Notes: generated by a model not told the origin, from the letters alone. 64,000 nucleotides of DNA from Pseudomonas sp. WS 5079 (GCF_012985465.1 NZ_JAAQWN010000003.1:124001-188000); one strand, 5' to 3'; numbered from the stretch's first letter, positions 50,887 through 60,367 are shown. Translations and numbers: made by a program.

Positions 50887-52452
50887 CTACGCCTTGACCT
50901 GCGCCAACTTCTGGCAGTTGGCCTTGCGCGCCGGGTACTGCCCGCATTTGCGCAACACGCTTTGCACCTGCTGGGTGTTCTGCAGTTGCTGGTTGGCCAA
51001 GAGCTTCTCGGTGATAAACAGCTCCTCCGAACCCAGGTGACGCTCGGCCGTGTCGATCATTGCCAGGGCGGCCTTGCCGTCGCCGCGCTTGAGGTAGTAG
51101 CTGATCATCAAGTCATAGGTCGAAGGCCCGGCCAGGGACCAGTCCTTGATCGCCTGCAATTCTTTGAGGGCATCGGCATTTCTACCCTGGGCCAGGCGCA
51201 CGGCGTAGGCGGTGCGGCGGATGTTCGGCTGGTCCTTGACCGGCGAGCTCAAGGCGCGCCGGATAAACGCATCGGCCTCGGGCACCTTGTTTTTTGCCAG
51301 GGCGGCGGTGGCGGCGTAGGCGTCCTTGTAACCCTGCATGGCCTTGGCCACAGGCGCGGCGTCACGCACCTTTGGCCAGCTCGTGGTGTTGACCCGGGCG
51401 CGGCGCTCCTTGCGGTACTCGCGTTGCAGGTATTGGCGCAGCTCGGTGTCCCGGTCGATGGCGGACATGTGGGAGCGGTTGAAGTAATCGGTGGTGGCGG
51501 TGATGGTATTGGTCAGGCCGTCCTTGACCAGCACGTCCAGCTCCTTGGTAAAGCGGTCGAGGTTGAACTGCTGCAATGAATCTTGCATCGCGTCCTTGCG
51601 GGCGGTGAGAAAGCCCGTCAGCAGCGGCTTTTGCTTGCCCTGGAAATCATTCAGGCGCTCCAGGCTGTGGGTGGCCGCACGGGGCGCGTAGCCGGCCCGG
51701 ATCATCAGGTCGGTGCCGAGCAAATCTGCCTGGTCCTCCTGGCTGCGGCCCCAGGCAGTGCTCCACACGTTGTCGGAAAAACTGTTGGCCAGCGAGGTAT
51801 ACAACACGGTATTGCCGATGGTTTTTTGCGTGCCGGCCGGGTCCTTGCTGAACAGTTTCATGGTGCCCGAACTGCGGTCCACCCCGGTGTTGGCCGCCAC
51901 GGTTGCCAGGGCCACGGTGGAGGCCACGGTGGTGAACATGTCCTTCTGCTGCTGGAAGGCAGCGGCACGATCATGGTGGTGCAACAGCACGTGGCTCATT
52001 TCGTGGCCGAGCATGGCGGCGATTTCGTCTTCGCTGCCGACGTTCTCCAGCATGCCCAGGGGCACGAAGATATTTCCGTACGGGTCCGCCGACGGTCCGA
52101 AGCTGTAACTGTCGGTGATCTTCACCTGCAACAGCGGCAACTGCCCCGGCCAGCCCTTGGACAGGCGCGTGACGATGCCCTGCAAGTACACCTGCAACAT
52201 CGGGATATCCACCAGGTTCTGCTGGCGCGCCTCGGCCGCAGGCACGGTGCGCCCGTCGTAACTCAAGCGCTGCTGGCCCGCGCGCTGCGGGTCGAGCTTG
52301 TAGTACTGGCGCACGTCAGCGTTGTCCACATAGTGGCCTTCGACGCGCGACTGGGTCGACGGCCCCACCAGGTTCAGAAACGCCTGGTCTGCACCCTTCA
52401 AGGTGGCGCAGCCGCTGAGCAATGCACTGGCCAGCAATAGATATCCCTTCAC
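50887..52452 (-). CDS. M48-family metalloprotease lipoprotein with repeat-like tail
   Basis: A 521-residue predicted lipoprotein (lipobox LLSGC, Cys15). The zinc-protease motif is His150-Glu151-x-x-His154 (GHEMSHVLLHHH), and the third ligand is probably in WGRSQEDQADLLG near residue 235. The C-terminal third has TPR-like helical pairs (AKNKVPEADAFIRRALSS, RLAQGRNADALKELQAIKDW, KRGDGKAALAMIDTAERHLG). This resembles BepA, the periplasmic protease-chaperone for outer-membrane assembly, but here it is the last gene of a three-gene operon with a CHASE2 protein. The AT content and codons match neighbours. Confidence 0.85.
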   Translation of the reverse strand: MKGYLLLASALLSGCATLKGADQAFLNLVGPSTQSRVEGHYVDNADVRQYYKLDPQRAGQQRLSYDGRTVPAAEARQQNLVDIPMLQVYLQGIVTRLSKGWPGQLPLLQVKITDSYSFGPSADPYGNIFVPLGMLENVGSEDEIAAMLGHEMSHVLLHHHDRAAAFQQQKDMFTTVASTVALATVAANTGVDRSSGTMKLFSKDPAGTQKTIGNTVLYTSLANSFSDNVWSTAWGRSQEDQADLLGTDLMIRAGYAPRAATHSLERLNDFQGKQKPLLTGFLTARKDAMQDSLQQFNLDRFTKELDVLVKDGLTNTITATTDYFNRSHMSAIDRDTELRQYLQREYRKERRARVNTTSWPKVRDAAPVAKAMQGYKDAYAATAALAKNKVPEADAFIRRALSSPVKDQPNIRRTAYAVRLAQGRNADALKELQAIKDWSLAGPSTYDLMISYYLKRGDGKAALAMIDTAERHLGSEELFITEKLLANQQLQNTQQVQSVLRKCGQYPARKANCQKLAQVKA

Positions 52453-52464
52453 CGCGATACTCCC

Positions 52465-52830
52465 TTATTGATTGCAGCCGGCGCCGTAGCTGAGCGTGGA
52501 ATTGTTGTGTGTGTCCTTGGCCAGGCTTTGGGGCATTAGCTGGCACGGCAGTGCGGTTTTGTGAAATGGCGGCTCGATACGCACGTCGCCGGTGTCCAGC
52601 CAGACTTTCTGCCCTGCCAATTCCACCTGGATCAGCTCCAGCGCCTGGTTGAGCTGCAACACCGGAAGAGGTTGCTTGGGTGCGTCTTTGCGCGCGATTT
52701 CCCGCTGCACTTTGCCTTGCTCGTCCACCACCTCCACCGGGTCGGCCAGGAACTCCTTGATGAGATGGGTTTCGGCCAGCACGCCCTGGCTGTAAAGCGC
52801 GGCGAGTAACACGATGAGGATCTTGTTCAT
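52465..52830 (-). CDS. Small secreted SH3-like protein
   Basis: A 121-residue exported protein: signal peptide MNKILIVLLAALYSQGVLA, then an acidic linker and a domain that ends LIQVELAGQKVWLDTGDVRI, the typical last strands of bacterial SH3b domains. Two cysteines near the end (LPCQLMP, GAGCNQ) could form a disulfide in the periplasm. It lies 38 bp after the CHASE2 gene and 12 bp before the M48 gene, so it is part of their operon. No known family is recognised. Confidence 0.7.
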   Translation of the reverse strand: MNKILIVLLAALYSQGVLAETHLIKEFLADPVEVVDEQGKVQREIARKDAPKQPLPVLQLNQALELIQVELAGQKVWLDTGDVRIEPPFHKTALPCQLMPQSLAKDTHNNSTLSYGAGCNQ

Positions 52831-52868
52831 CCTTGGTTTCCTTGAGTGAGACGACATGGCGGCACCCT

Positions 52869-54215
52869 TCAGCGGCCACGGTCGAAGAAGGCTTCGATCC
52901 GCTCGCTGAACAGCGCCAATGACAACAAAACAATCCCCAGTACGTTGACCAGGGTGATGTGGTTCAGATACAGCACCCCGCACACCACCAGCAGCATCAG
53001 CATCACCAAACCCCACGACGGATAGGGCGAGGTGAAGAAGCGGATCTCCTGCCTGCGCCAGCGAGTCCAGGTATGCAGGCCGGCCAGACGCCGGGCATGC
53101 AGGGCCTTGAGCACGATAATCAGCGCCAGCAGCCCAAGCTCCAGCACGTCCACCCAGTGCAGGTTCCAACCGGGGAAATTGGCCGGCTCGCGCTCGTAAT
53201 CCATGCCCTTGTTGATCAGGTTGTCCAAGGCCATGGCATGCAGGTAAACCCCAGGAATCAGGCCATGCACGGGTGATTGCACCACGTCGCCGGTTGAGGT
53301 GATGCTGGCCCCGACCATCACCAGTCGGTCGCGCAGCAACCCGGCCACCAACGCCTGGTCTTCCGGTGAGCTGACCTCCAGGTCGCTGGCCGACAGGGTC
53401 AGGCTATAAGGGCAACGGGCCTGGGCGGAGTCGTCGAGTTTCCAGAACACTGCCTGGAAAAATTGCGCCACCCAATCCAGCACAAAGTTGCGCGGTGGTG
53501 CGCAGTGCCGGATATCCGCGATCTGCGCCTGCTGCGGCGCCAGCTTCAAGCCCCACTGCACGGCGATCGGCTGTAGCTGCGCCGCGGCTTCAGCATCCCG
53601 GGGCAGTTGGCTGGCACACGGCTGGCCCTTGCAGAACTGGCGGTACAGGGCCAGGGCCGGGGTTTCCATCACCCCCAGTGCGGTCGGCATCGCCAAGGGG
53701 TACTTGTCGTCCACACCGTCCCACACCACCAGCCCCGGCTGGCTGAATGCGGCAAACTGCTCGAGGGTATTGGCCTGCCCATTCTCGCCCCGCGTCACCC
53801 CGGTATTGGCCAGCAGCAGGGGAATGCCCCGGCGCTGATAGCGCTCGAACACATTCGCCAACAACTGGCTGCCCCGCGTCGGATCGCCCAGGGAGTGATC
53901 GTGGCTGTACAGCAAATCCACAAACACCGCCTTGGGTTTGTAGGCCAGCAAGCGCTTGAACAACTTGCTCTGCTCGCTATACGGCATCGGCCACGAGGTG
54001 TTGTTGCGCATCAGGTAGGCGTCGTCGATCAACACCACGGTGATATGTTGCTGGCCGGTGCCGGGGTAATTGCTGGAGAACATCCGGTTGAGCCACTGGG
54101 CGGATGCCTTGTCACTGGAGCTGGCCAGGCCGAAGGGGTCGAGCACCGCCAGCAACACGATAAAAAACGCGAGCAAATAGCGACGACGATTAAAAAGCGG
54201 GGGGTTCTTCGACAT
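52869..54215 (-). CDS. CHASE2-domain membrane sensor without output domain
   Basis: A 448-residue inner-membrane protein. One N-terminal helix (YLLAFFIVLLAVLDPFGLA) is followed by about 300 periplasmic residues of CHASE2 type: ITVVLIDDAYLMRN, KRLLAYKPKAVFVDLLYSHD, RLVMVGASITSTGDVVQSPVHGLIPGVYLHAMALDNLI. Three helices follow (LELGLLALIIVLKAL, LVMLMLLVVCGVLYL, VLGIVLLSLALF). The usual C-terminal cyclase, kinase or diguanylate domain is absent; the protein ends about ten residues after the last helix. It starts the operon with the SH3-like and M48 genes. The start MSKNPPLFNRRR is chosen over one 20 codons upstream. Confidence 0.82.
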   Translation of the reverse strand: MSKNPPLFNRRRYLLAFFIVLLAVLDPFGLASSSDKASAQWLNRMFSSNYPGTGQQHITVVLIDDAYLMRNNTSWPMPYSEQSKLFKRLLAYKPKAVFVDLLYSHDHSLGDPTRGSQLLANVFERYQRRGIPLLLANTGVTRGENGQANTLEQFAAFSQPGLVVWDGVDDKYPLAMPTALGVMETPALALYRQFCKGQPCASQLPRDAEAAAQLQPIAVQWGLKLAPQQAQIADIRHCAPPRNFVLDWVAQFFQAVFWKLDDSAQARCPYSLTLSASDLEVSSPEDQALVAGLLRDRLVMVGASITSTGDVVQSPVHGLIPGVYLHAMALDNLINKGMDYEREPANFPGWNLHWVDVLELGLLALIIVLKALHARRLAGLHTWTRWRRQEIRFFTSPYPSWGLVMLMLLVVCGVLYLNHITLVNVLGIVLLSLALFSERIEAFFDRGR

Positions 54216-54352
54216 CCATGTCTCGATAAAAAACGGCGGGTGCTGTTGGGGGCAGGTTTCCCGCAGCGAATGCATGGGGTTTTAAAGGACGGGGAGGGGG
54301 GTGTCAATTAGAAATATGGCTAAGTGCCATCTGGCGCCCGCCGCCCTCGGCA

Positions 54353-55231
54353 TCAAGCGGCAGATGACGTCCCCGCCGGGCGTGATTTCACCAGCCCCAC
54401 GGCCAATGCAGACAAAATCAGCGCAATCGAGATCCCCTCGTTGAGATCGACCCGATGCCCCAGCAACAGCATGGAACCGGTGACGCCAAACACCGGGATC
54501 AGCAGCGACAACGGCGCCACCTTGGAGACCGGGTACTCGCGCAGCAGCAGGTTCCAGCCCCAGTAACAAAAGTGCGTGGCCGCATACACCTGGAATAACA
54601 GCGAGAACACCGTCAGCCACTCCATATGGGTGACCAGCGCAGTGAACGGCGCTGATCCATGGGCCAGCCACGTCAGCAGCAGCAACGGAAGCGGCGGGAA
54701 CAGGCTGGCCCACACCACAAAGGCAAACATCTCGCGCACTTTTGATTGCTTGATGATGACGTTGCCCACACTCCAACTGAACGCACTTACCAGCAGCATG
54801 CCGTAACCCAGGGTTGTCGCCTCGCCCGGACTGCTGGCGATAATGCCGATCAGTCCTACAGCCGCCAGCCCCACTCCGAGGATCTGGCCGACGCTCAGTT
54901 GCTCGCGAAACAACAACACGCCCCAACCCAGGGTAAAAAAGGCACTGAACTGGATCAACAAGGCTGCCGTACCTGGCGGCACACCCCATTCAATCCCCAG
55001 GTTGATCAAGGCCCACATCGCCACCCCGAAGATCAAGCCATAGGCCACCAGCCACTTGAGCGCCACGGTCGGACGCCGCACAAAAAACACCCACGGCAAC
55101 GCCGCCAGCGTAAAGCGCAGGGCGGTCAGCAACAGCGGATCGATCCCCGCCAGCCCCAGCTTGGTAATCGGAAAATTCAGCCCCCAGACAGCCGTCACCA
55201 ACACGGCCAGGGCCAAGTGTTTCTTTTGCAT
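54353..55231 (-). CDS. EamA-family exporter, amino-acid metabolite efflux type
   Basis: A 292-residue transporter with ten helices in two EamA repeats (LALAVLVTAVWGLNFPITKLGL and GYGMLLVSAFSWSVGNVIIKQ). The pattern is that of the E. coli O-acetylserine/cysteine exporter EamA (YdeD). The start MQKKHLALAV has AGGA upstream. A divergent AraC-type regulator begins 100 bp away and is its likely controller. Substrate is inferred only. Confidence 0.82.
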   Translation of the reverse strand: MQKKHLALAVLVTAVWGLNFPITKLGLAGIDPLLLTALRFTLAALPWVFFVRRPTVALKWLVAYGLIFGVAMWALINLGIEWGVPPGTAALLIQFSAFFTLGWGVLLFREQLSVGQILGVGLAAVGLIGIIASSPGEATTLGYGMLLVSAFSWSVGNVIIKQSKVREMFAFVVWASLFPPLPLLLLTWLAHGSAPFTALVTHMEWLTVFSLLFQVYAATHFCYWGWNLLLREYPVSKVAPLSLLIPVFGVTGSMLLLGHRVDLNEGISIALILSALAVGLVKSRPAGTSSAA

Positions 55232-55331
55232 AGTGTTCTGATTCCTGTGTGCGTCAGCCAAGGCCCAACTATGCGCAATAGGTGAGCTGGCTCGCTTGCA
55301 CTATCAGGTCATAAATCATTAAATTCGGGCC

Positions 55332-56114
55332 ATGCGCGAAACTGACATCGACCCTTACGAAAACACCCCCCGTGACGCCGTGGTCACGGCCAACGACTAT
55401 GCCGACGGCCAGCACTTTGCGTTGCATACCCATCGGCGCGGGCAATTCGCCTACGCCGCCTGCGGCGTGATCACCGTCTTCACCCAACAGGGCAACTGGG
55501 TGGTGCCACCCCACCGTGCCATCTGGGTCCCGGCGGGCGTGCCCCACGAAATGAGCATGAGCGGCCCGGTGACCATGCTCAACACCTACATCCGCACCCA
55601 CGCCGCAACCCGCCTCAACCTGCCCGCGCAGTGCCAGGTGTTCGGCGTATCGACGTTGCTGCGCGAACTGCTGAGCCGCGCCATCGATGTACCGGCGCTG
55701 TACGAAAAGGACCATCTGCACGGCCGCCTGATGACCCTGCTGCTCGACGAAATAGCCGACATGCGCCCCCTGTCACTCAACGCCCCACTTCCCAACGACC
55801 CCCGGCTGGCCGACATCTGCCGCCACCTGCTGGAACAGCCATCACTGGAAACCAGCATCGACGACATGACCCAACGCCTCGGCATGAGCCGCCGCACCTT
55901 CACCCGCTTGTTTCGCCAGCAGACGGGCATCAGCTTTGTGGAATGGCGCCAGCAAGCGTGCCTGTTGGCGGCGGTGGTCAGGTTGGGGAATGGAGAGTCG
56001 GTGACGCGGGTGGCGATTGATTTGGGGTACAGCAGCTCGAGTGCGTTTACGAGTGTTTTCAGGCGGGTGTTGGGGGAGGTGCCGAGTCGGTATTTTGTGA
56101 AGAACGTGCCTTGA
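55332..56114 (+). CDS. AraC-family transcriptional regulator
   Basis: A 260-residue regulator. The N-terminal cupin-type sensing domain is HFALHTHRRGQFAYAACGVITVF with VVPPHRAIWVPAGVPHEM. The C-terminal DNA-binding pair of helix-turn-helices is in DDMTQRLGMSRRTFTRLFRQQTG and VTRVAIDLGYSSSSAFTSVFRRVLG. It diverges from the EamA exporter and very likely regulates it. A terminator follows. Confidence 0.88.
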   Translation: MRETDIDPYENTPRDAVVTANDYADGQHFALHTHRRGQFAYAACGVITVFTQQGNWVVPPHRAIWVPAGVPHEMSMSGPVTMLNTYIRTHAATRLNLPAQCQVFGVSTLLRELLSRAIDVPALYEKDHLHGRLMTLLLDEIADMRPLSLNAPLPNDPRLADICRHLLEQPSLETSIDDMTQRLGMSRRTFTRLFRQQTGISFVEWRQQACLLAAVVRLGNGESVTRVAIDLGYSSSSAFTSVFRRVLGEVPSRYFVKNVP

Positions 56115-56134
56115 GGTATCACGCCTGTCAAGCG

Positions 56135-56170
56135 CGACAATACCGTGCGCAAGCAGAGTATTGTCGTTTT
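56135..56170 (+). terminator. Terminator after the AraC-type gene
   Basis: Nine-bp arms cgacaatac and gtattgtcg with a 14-base loop, then tttt, 20 bp after the stop. Confidence 0.6.
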
Positions 56171-56183
56171 CAACGGCTGCGCC

Positions 56184-58592
56184 TTACATGCTCCACCTCA
56201 TGGTCACCGCCACGTTACGTGGGTCGCCAAAGAGGTTCGCGCCGGCAGGGTTACTGATGCTTTGGTAGTAGCGCTTGTCGAACACGTTGTTGAGGTTGGC
56301 TTGTACCTTGAGGTTTTTGTTCACGTTGTAGCCAGTCATCAGGTCGAAGATGCTGTAGCCGCCCTGAGTAACGCCGAACGAGGTATAGGTGCTGCTCTGG
56401 CTGCGCAATGAACCGCCAATGGACCATTTTTCCAGGTCGCCCGGCAGTTGGTAAGTGGTGGACAGTTTGAGCAAGTTGTACGGCGTGTCGCTGTCGAAGC
56501 GGCCGCTGCCGCCCTTGACGTTCTTGGCGGCGGCATAGGTGTAGCCGGCCGAGGCCTGCCAGCCACGAGCGAGCATGCCCTGCAGCTCCATGTCGACACC
56601 TTTGGTCTGCACTTCACCGGACGCTACCGAGCAAGACGCGACCCCCGGCAAGCACGTGTCCAGGCTTTGGGCGCGGTTCTCCTGAGTCAGCTGGAAATAG
56701 GCCACGCTGGCGTTCAAGGCACCCTCGAAGTATTCGCCTTTGATCCCGACCTCCCGGTTGGTGCCCGTGACTGGCGGCAGCAGGCTGCCGTAGTAATTCA
56801 CGTTGGCCTGGGGCTGGAAGATTTTTGTCCAACTGGTGTACACCGAGTAGGTGTCGTTGATGTCGTAGATCAGGCCGGCATAGGGGGTGTATTCGCGCGT
56901 AGCCTTGTAGTCGGCGCCGAACGTGTATTCACCGGAAATAGTGTTCTGTTCGTACTCGTACCAATCCAGGCGTGAGCCGAGGATCAGTTTCAAGTCATCG
57001 CGCAGGTGCAAGCGCGTGGTGGCGTAGGTGCTGTACTGATCGACCTGGCCTTTGCGCGACCAGTTGTAGTTGATGGCGGGTTTATCTACGCCGTGATAGT
57101 CGAAATTGGACGGGTCGAGCACGACGTTCGGGTCGTTGAGGAAGCCGCCGCCGGGACCATCGTTGGTGTTATCGGTGCGATAGCTGGCGCCAAGCACCAG
57201 TTCGTGGGTGGCGCCGAAGAGGATGAAGGGCCCGGAAACGTAGCTGTCGACGCTTTTTTGCGTGTGTTGGTAGGTGTATCGGCCCACGTTCAGGTTCAGT
57301 TGGTCGGCTGCCGGGTCCAGTCGGTAGAAACTGGTGCCGAGCATGTCCAGGTCGCCTCGCAACCAGGTGGTGTTCAGGCGCAGTTTCCAGTCGTTGTCAA
57401 AACGGTGTTCGAGTTCGGCAAAGGCACTGGTGTTTTTCTTGTTCCAGTAGGTCCACTTCGGGCTCATGCGCGTCGAACGGGAGATGGGCAGGAACGTGCC
57501 ATTGGCCTTGGTTGGTATGCCCGACCAGTCGGCCCCTGGGTTGTCTTCGCGGTTGTAGTACGCGCCCAGGGTCAGGGTAGTGGCTTCGCTCAGGTCAAAT
57601 TCAGTGATGCCGTACAGCAACTGGCGCTTGCTGCTGTAGCCATCGGTAAAGCTGTCTTTGTCCTGAAAGGCGCCGACCACACGCCCCCTGATCGAGCCGC
57701 TGGAATTGAGTGCGCTGCTGGCATCGAGTTCGGTGCGGTAGTTGTCCCACGAACCGGCACCTACGGTCACCGATACTTGTGGCTCGACGGTCGGGCGTTT
57801 GCGGATCAGGTTGAGCGTGCCGGACGGGTTGCCGGCACCGATCATCAGGCCCGACGCACCGCGCACCACCTCGACCCGGTCGAACATCGCCATTGTCGAG
57901 GTGCCGAGAGTGTCGGTGTCATATGCCACGGGTAGGCCATCGATCATGATGTTGTCGATGGCCGAGCCACGCGAGTAGAACTGCGGGCGTTCGCCGCCGG
58001 TCTTGCGCATGGTCAGGCCCGGGGTGTAGGTCGAAATGTCCTCCAGGGACTGCATGTTTTGATCATCCATGCGCTGGCGGGTGATGACCGTTACTGACTG
58101 TGGCGTCTCGCGCATCGAGGTGGCCAGTTTGGTCGCGGTGCTCATGGAACCTGTGGTGTAGGAACCGGTACCTTCGGTCGTTGCGTCCAGGCTCTGCCCT
58201 GAGATGCTGGTTGTGCCGAGTAGCACCGCTGATTCGTTATTGCCAGCAATTAACACAAAGCCCCCGTTGCCTTGGCGTTGCGCCAGTAATCCGCTGTTTG
58301 CCAACAGGCGCGATAACCCCTCCTCGATGCTGTAGGTGCCAGTAAGGCCCGCGGTAGAAAGGCGGCGTGTTTGCTCGGTGTCGAATGAAATAGTGACCCC
58401 CGCTTGCACCCCAAACCGGGTCAGGGCGCTACCCAGCGGGCCTGCAGGAATCTGGTAAGCCTTTAGGCTCTGGGCCAGCACCGGCAGCGGCATCAGTGCC
58501 AAACCCGGCAACCCGGCGAGGGACATGCCAAATACTGCAAAGCGTATGGCGCGCGTTATCTTGGGAGTGACATTGAGGGGGAGCGGGAGCAT
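56184..58592 (-). CDS. TonB-dependent siderophore receptor with STN signalling domain
   Basis: An 802-residue outer-membrane receptor. The signal peptide is followed by a secretin/TonB N-terminal (STN) signalling domain near 45-110 (PAGPLGSALTRFGVQAGVTISF, RLLANSGLLAQRQG), the plug (SVTVITRQRMDDQNMQSLEDI, FYSRGSAIDNIMIDGLPVAYD, EVVRGASGLMIGAGNPSG) and the barrel ending in TMRWSM. Together with the adjacent fecR and fecI it is a cell-surface signalling unit of the FpvA/FoxA type: ligand binding releases a sigma factor through the antisigma protein. Ligand not determinable. Confidence 0.92.
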   Translation of the reverse strand: MLPLPLNVTPKITRAIRFAVFGMSLAGLPGLALMPLPVLAQSLKAYQIPAGPLGSALTRFGVQAGVTISFDTEQTRRLSTAGLTGTYSIEEGLSRLLANSGLLAQRQGNGGFVLIAGNNESAVLLGTTSISGQSLDATTEGTGSYTTGSMSTATKLATSMRETPQSVTVITRQRMDDQNMQSLEDISTYTPGLTMRKTGGERPQFYSRGSAIDNIMIDGLPVAYDTDTLGTSTMAMFDRVEVVRGASGLMIGAGNPSGTLNLIRKRPTVEPQVSVTVGAGSWDNYRTELDASSALNSSGSIRGRVVGAFQDKDSFTDGYSSKRQLLYGITEFDLSEATTLTLGAYYNREDNPGADWSGIPTKANGTFLPISRSTRMSPKWTYWNKKNTSAFAELEHRFDNDWKLRLNTTWLRGDLDMLGTSFYRLDPAADQLNLNVGRYTYQHTQKSVDSYVSGPFILFGATHELVLGASYRTDNTNDGPGGGFLNDPNVVLDPSNFDYHGVDKPAINYNWSRKGQVDQYSTYATTRLHLRDDLKLILGSRLDWYEYEQNTISGEYTFGADYKATREYTPYAGLIYDINDTYSVYTSWTKIFQPQANVNYYGSLLPPVTGTNREVGIKGEYFEGALNASVAYFQLTQENRAQSLDTCLPGVASCSVASGEVQTKGVDMELQGMLARGWQASAGYTYAAAKNVKGGSGRFDSDTPYNLLKLSTTYQLPGDLEKWSIGGSLRSQSSTYTSFGVTQGGYSIFDLMTGYNVNKNLKVQANLNNVFDKRYYQSISNPAGANLFGDPRNVAVTMRWSM

Positions 58593-58704
58593 TCGTTGAT
58601 CCTTGCGTTGTCATGGCAGAAACCCGCTGTTATCGCGGCTTATGTCATTGACGGATGAGAATCAAAATCAGCAAGGTCGTTGGGCAAGAATCAACACCAG
58701 GGGA

Positions 58705-59652
58705 TTATGCCGGCTCGATGCTGACCCAATACCGGGTCAGATAGCTCACCTTAACGGGTAGGGTTTTGCTCAAGTTTTCCAACACCGTATCGGTGTCATC
58801 GATACGGAACGCGCCCGAGATACTCATGCCCCGTACAGACGCGGCACAGCGCAATACGCCTGGACGATAGCGACCCAGCTCTTCGATAAAGTCTCCCAGG
58901 CGCCAGTCATCCACACTCAACATCCCCTGGACCCACGCAGTTGAGCCCGCGGGTAATGGGCGCACCTTGTGGACTTCATCGCGACTGAAAGCCACTTGCT
59001 GCCCGGCTTCCAGGCGCAGCGTCCGCTCGACATGCTGACTTGGGCATACCTGCACAGCCGATTGCAGTACGCCGACGAGTGTTTGCTCAGGCAATTGACG
59101 GACGCTGAACCGGGTACCCAGCGCGCGTACGCTGCCCTCGCCGGTTTGAACGATAAACGGACGCAGGGCGGGGTCTTTGGCGGTCTGAACCTCAATCTCA
59201 CCACTGTATAGCTGGATCACGCGCTGTTTTGAGTCAAAGCGGACATCCAGGGCGGTGCCGGCATTCAGTTCCAACTGCGAGCCATCGTCAAGCTGCAGCG
59301 TGCGACGCTCACGGGTCCCGGTGCGTTGTTGAGCGAGCATCGAGCGGTACGGTATCTGGTCCGCCGCCATCCAAGTACAGCCGCCAGCGGCCACCAGCAT
59401 GCCAAGCAGTTTCAGAACATCACGGCGCTGTGTCTTCGCTGCGTCCAGGCTGGAGAGGGCGGCTCGCCTGGGCATCAACGCCCATTGCCGTTGAAGCGTT
59501 TCGACCCTTTCCCAGGCTTGCGAGTGCAGTGGGTCGGACGTTATCCAAGCCTGCCAGGCCTGGGTTCTGGCTTCATTGACCGTACCGTCATTGAGTTGCA
59601 CGTACCAGGTAGCCGCAGCCTCGAGCGTCTTGAGATCCAGAGAGGAGGTCAT
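58705..59652 (-). CDS. fecR: FecR-family sigma regulator
   Basis: A 315-residue inner-membrane protein that links the receptor to the sigma factor. The N-terminal cytoplasmic domain carries AATWYVQLNDGTVNEARTQAWQAWITSD, a single helix is near residues 85-105 (VLKLLGMLVAAGGCTW), then the periplasmic FecR domain (TLQLDDGSQLELNAGTALDVRF) and a terminal STN-like stretch (CAASVRGMSISGAFRIDD). The ATG overlaps the fecI stop by one base; an ATG eight codons upstream lies within fecI. Confidence 0.9.
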   Translation of the reverse strand: MTSSLDLKTLEAAATWYVQLNDGTVNEARTQAWQAWITSDPLHSQAWERVETLQRQWALMPRRAALSSLDAAKTQRRDVLKLLGMLVAAGGCTWMAADQIPYRSMLAQQRTGTRERRTLQLDDGSQLELNAGTALDVRFDSKQRVIQLYSGEIEVQTAKDPALRPFIVQTGEGSVRALGTRFSVRQLPEQTLVGVLQSAVQVCPSQHVERTLRLEAGQQVAFSRDEVHKVRPLPAGSTAWVQGMLSVDDWRLGDFIEELGRYRPGVLRCAASVRGMSISGAFRIDDTDTVLENLSKTLPVKVSYLTRYWVSIEPA

Positions 59653-60152
59653 CAACTGTCGACCAGCAACAGGCAACGGGTCATGGCACGAATCAAGTGA
59701 TTTTTGACCGTCGTCACTGACACCTCGAATCGCTCAGCTGCTGCAACATAACTCAGCCCTTCCAGTTGCACGGCGAGAAAAATCTCCCGAGTCCTGGTGC
59801 CCAACTCATCGAGCAGGCTATCGACGGCAACCAGCATTTCGATGATCGACAACCGTATCTCTGGTGAGACATCCACAGGTTCTGGCCTTTGAGCCAGCGC
59901 GTGCAGATAAGCCTGCTCAATAGTGCGGCGGCGGGCCTTATCGATCAGAAGAGAACGCGCAATGGCACTGAGATAACCTCGAGGCTCGCGGATCGGCGCG
60001 TCATTGCGGGCCGTCATGACCCGCACAAACGTGTCCTGAGCCAGGTCCGAAGCATCGGCGGCATTGCCCAGGCGGACTCGCAACCAGCCTTTCAGCCAGC
60101 TGTTGTGTTCGCTATACAGCTGATGAAGAGCTGATTGATCAAGCGCTGACAT
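59652..60152 (-). CDS. fecI: ECF sigma factor, FecI type
   Basis: A 166-residue extracytoplasmic sigma factor: region 2 (NAADASDLAQDTFVRVM, SLLIDKARRRTIEQAYL) and region 4 (GTRTREIFLAVQLEGLSYVAAAERFEVSVTTVKNHLIRAM). It activates the receptor gene when its FecR partner receives the signal. A Fur-box-like sequence precedes the ATG, so it is expected to be iron-repressed. Confidence 0.92.
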   Translation of the reverse strand: MSALDQSALHQLYSEHNSWLKGWLRVRLGNAADASDLAQDTFVRVMTARNDAPIREPRGYLSAIARSLLIDKARRRTIEQAYLHALAQRPEPVDVSPEIRLSIIEMLVAVDSLLDELGTRTREIFLAVQLEGLSYVAAAERFEVSVTTVKNHLIRAMTRCLLLVDS

Positions 60153-60171
60153 GAGCGTGCCACCGATGCGT

Positions 60172-60194
60172 AAATGGTAATCGCTCTCATTGTC
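60172..60194 (-). promoter_or_regulatory. Fur-box-like site for fecI
   Basis: aaatggtaatcgctctcattgtc has an inverted AATG..CATT pattern close to the Fur consensus, 20 bp upstream of the fecI start. Confidence 0.5.
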
Positions 60195-60287
60195 GTGATG
60201 GCATGATTTTTATGCAAGAGACTTTTCTGCGCCAGGGAGGGAAAGGTGTGGACATTTTGTGGGGGGCACAAACCCGAACCCCAGAAA

Positions 60288-60325
60288 CAACAAAGCCCCC
60301 ACATTTCTGTGGGGGCTTTGTTTTG
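60288..60325. terminator. Bidirectional-type hairpin terminator by the tRNA fragment
   Basis: Stem caaagccccca with loop catttctg and complement tgggggctttg. It would have terminated the original tRNA-Thr transcript on the minus strand. Confidence 0.75.
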
Positions 60326-60327
60326 TA

Positions 60328-60367
60328 TGGTGCGGCACGAGGAGTCGAACCCGTGACCTACTGATTA
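60328..60367 (-). tRNA. Displaced 3' half of tRNA-Thr (partial, decayed)
   Basis: Forty bases matching the 3' half of the intact tRNA-Thr at 62700, from the anticodon loop to CCA, with a few changes (for instance one acceptor base is missing). The break lies in the anticodon loop, the typical cross-over position of one class of tyrosine integrases. Confidence 0.75.
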
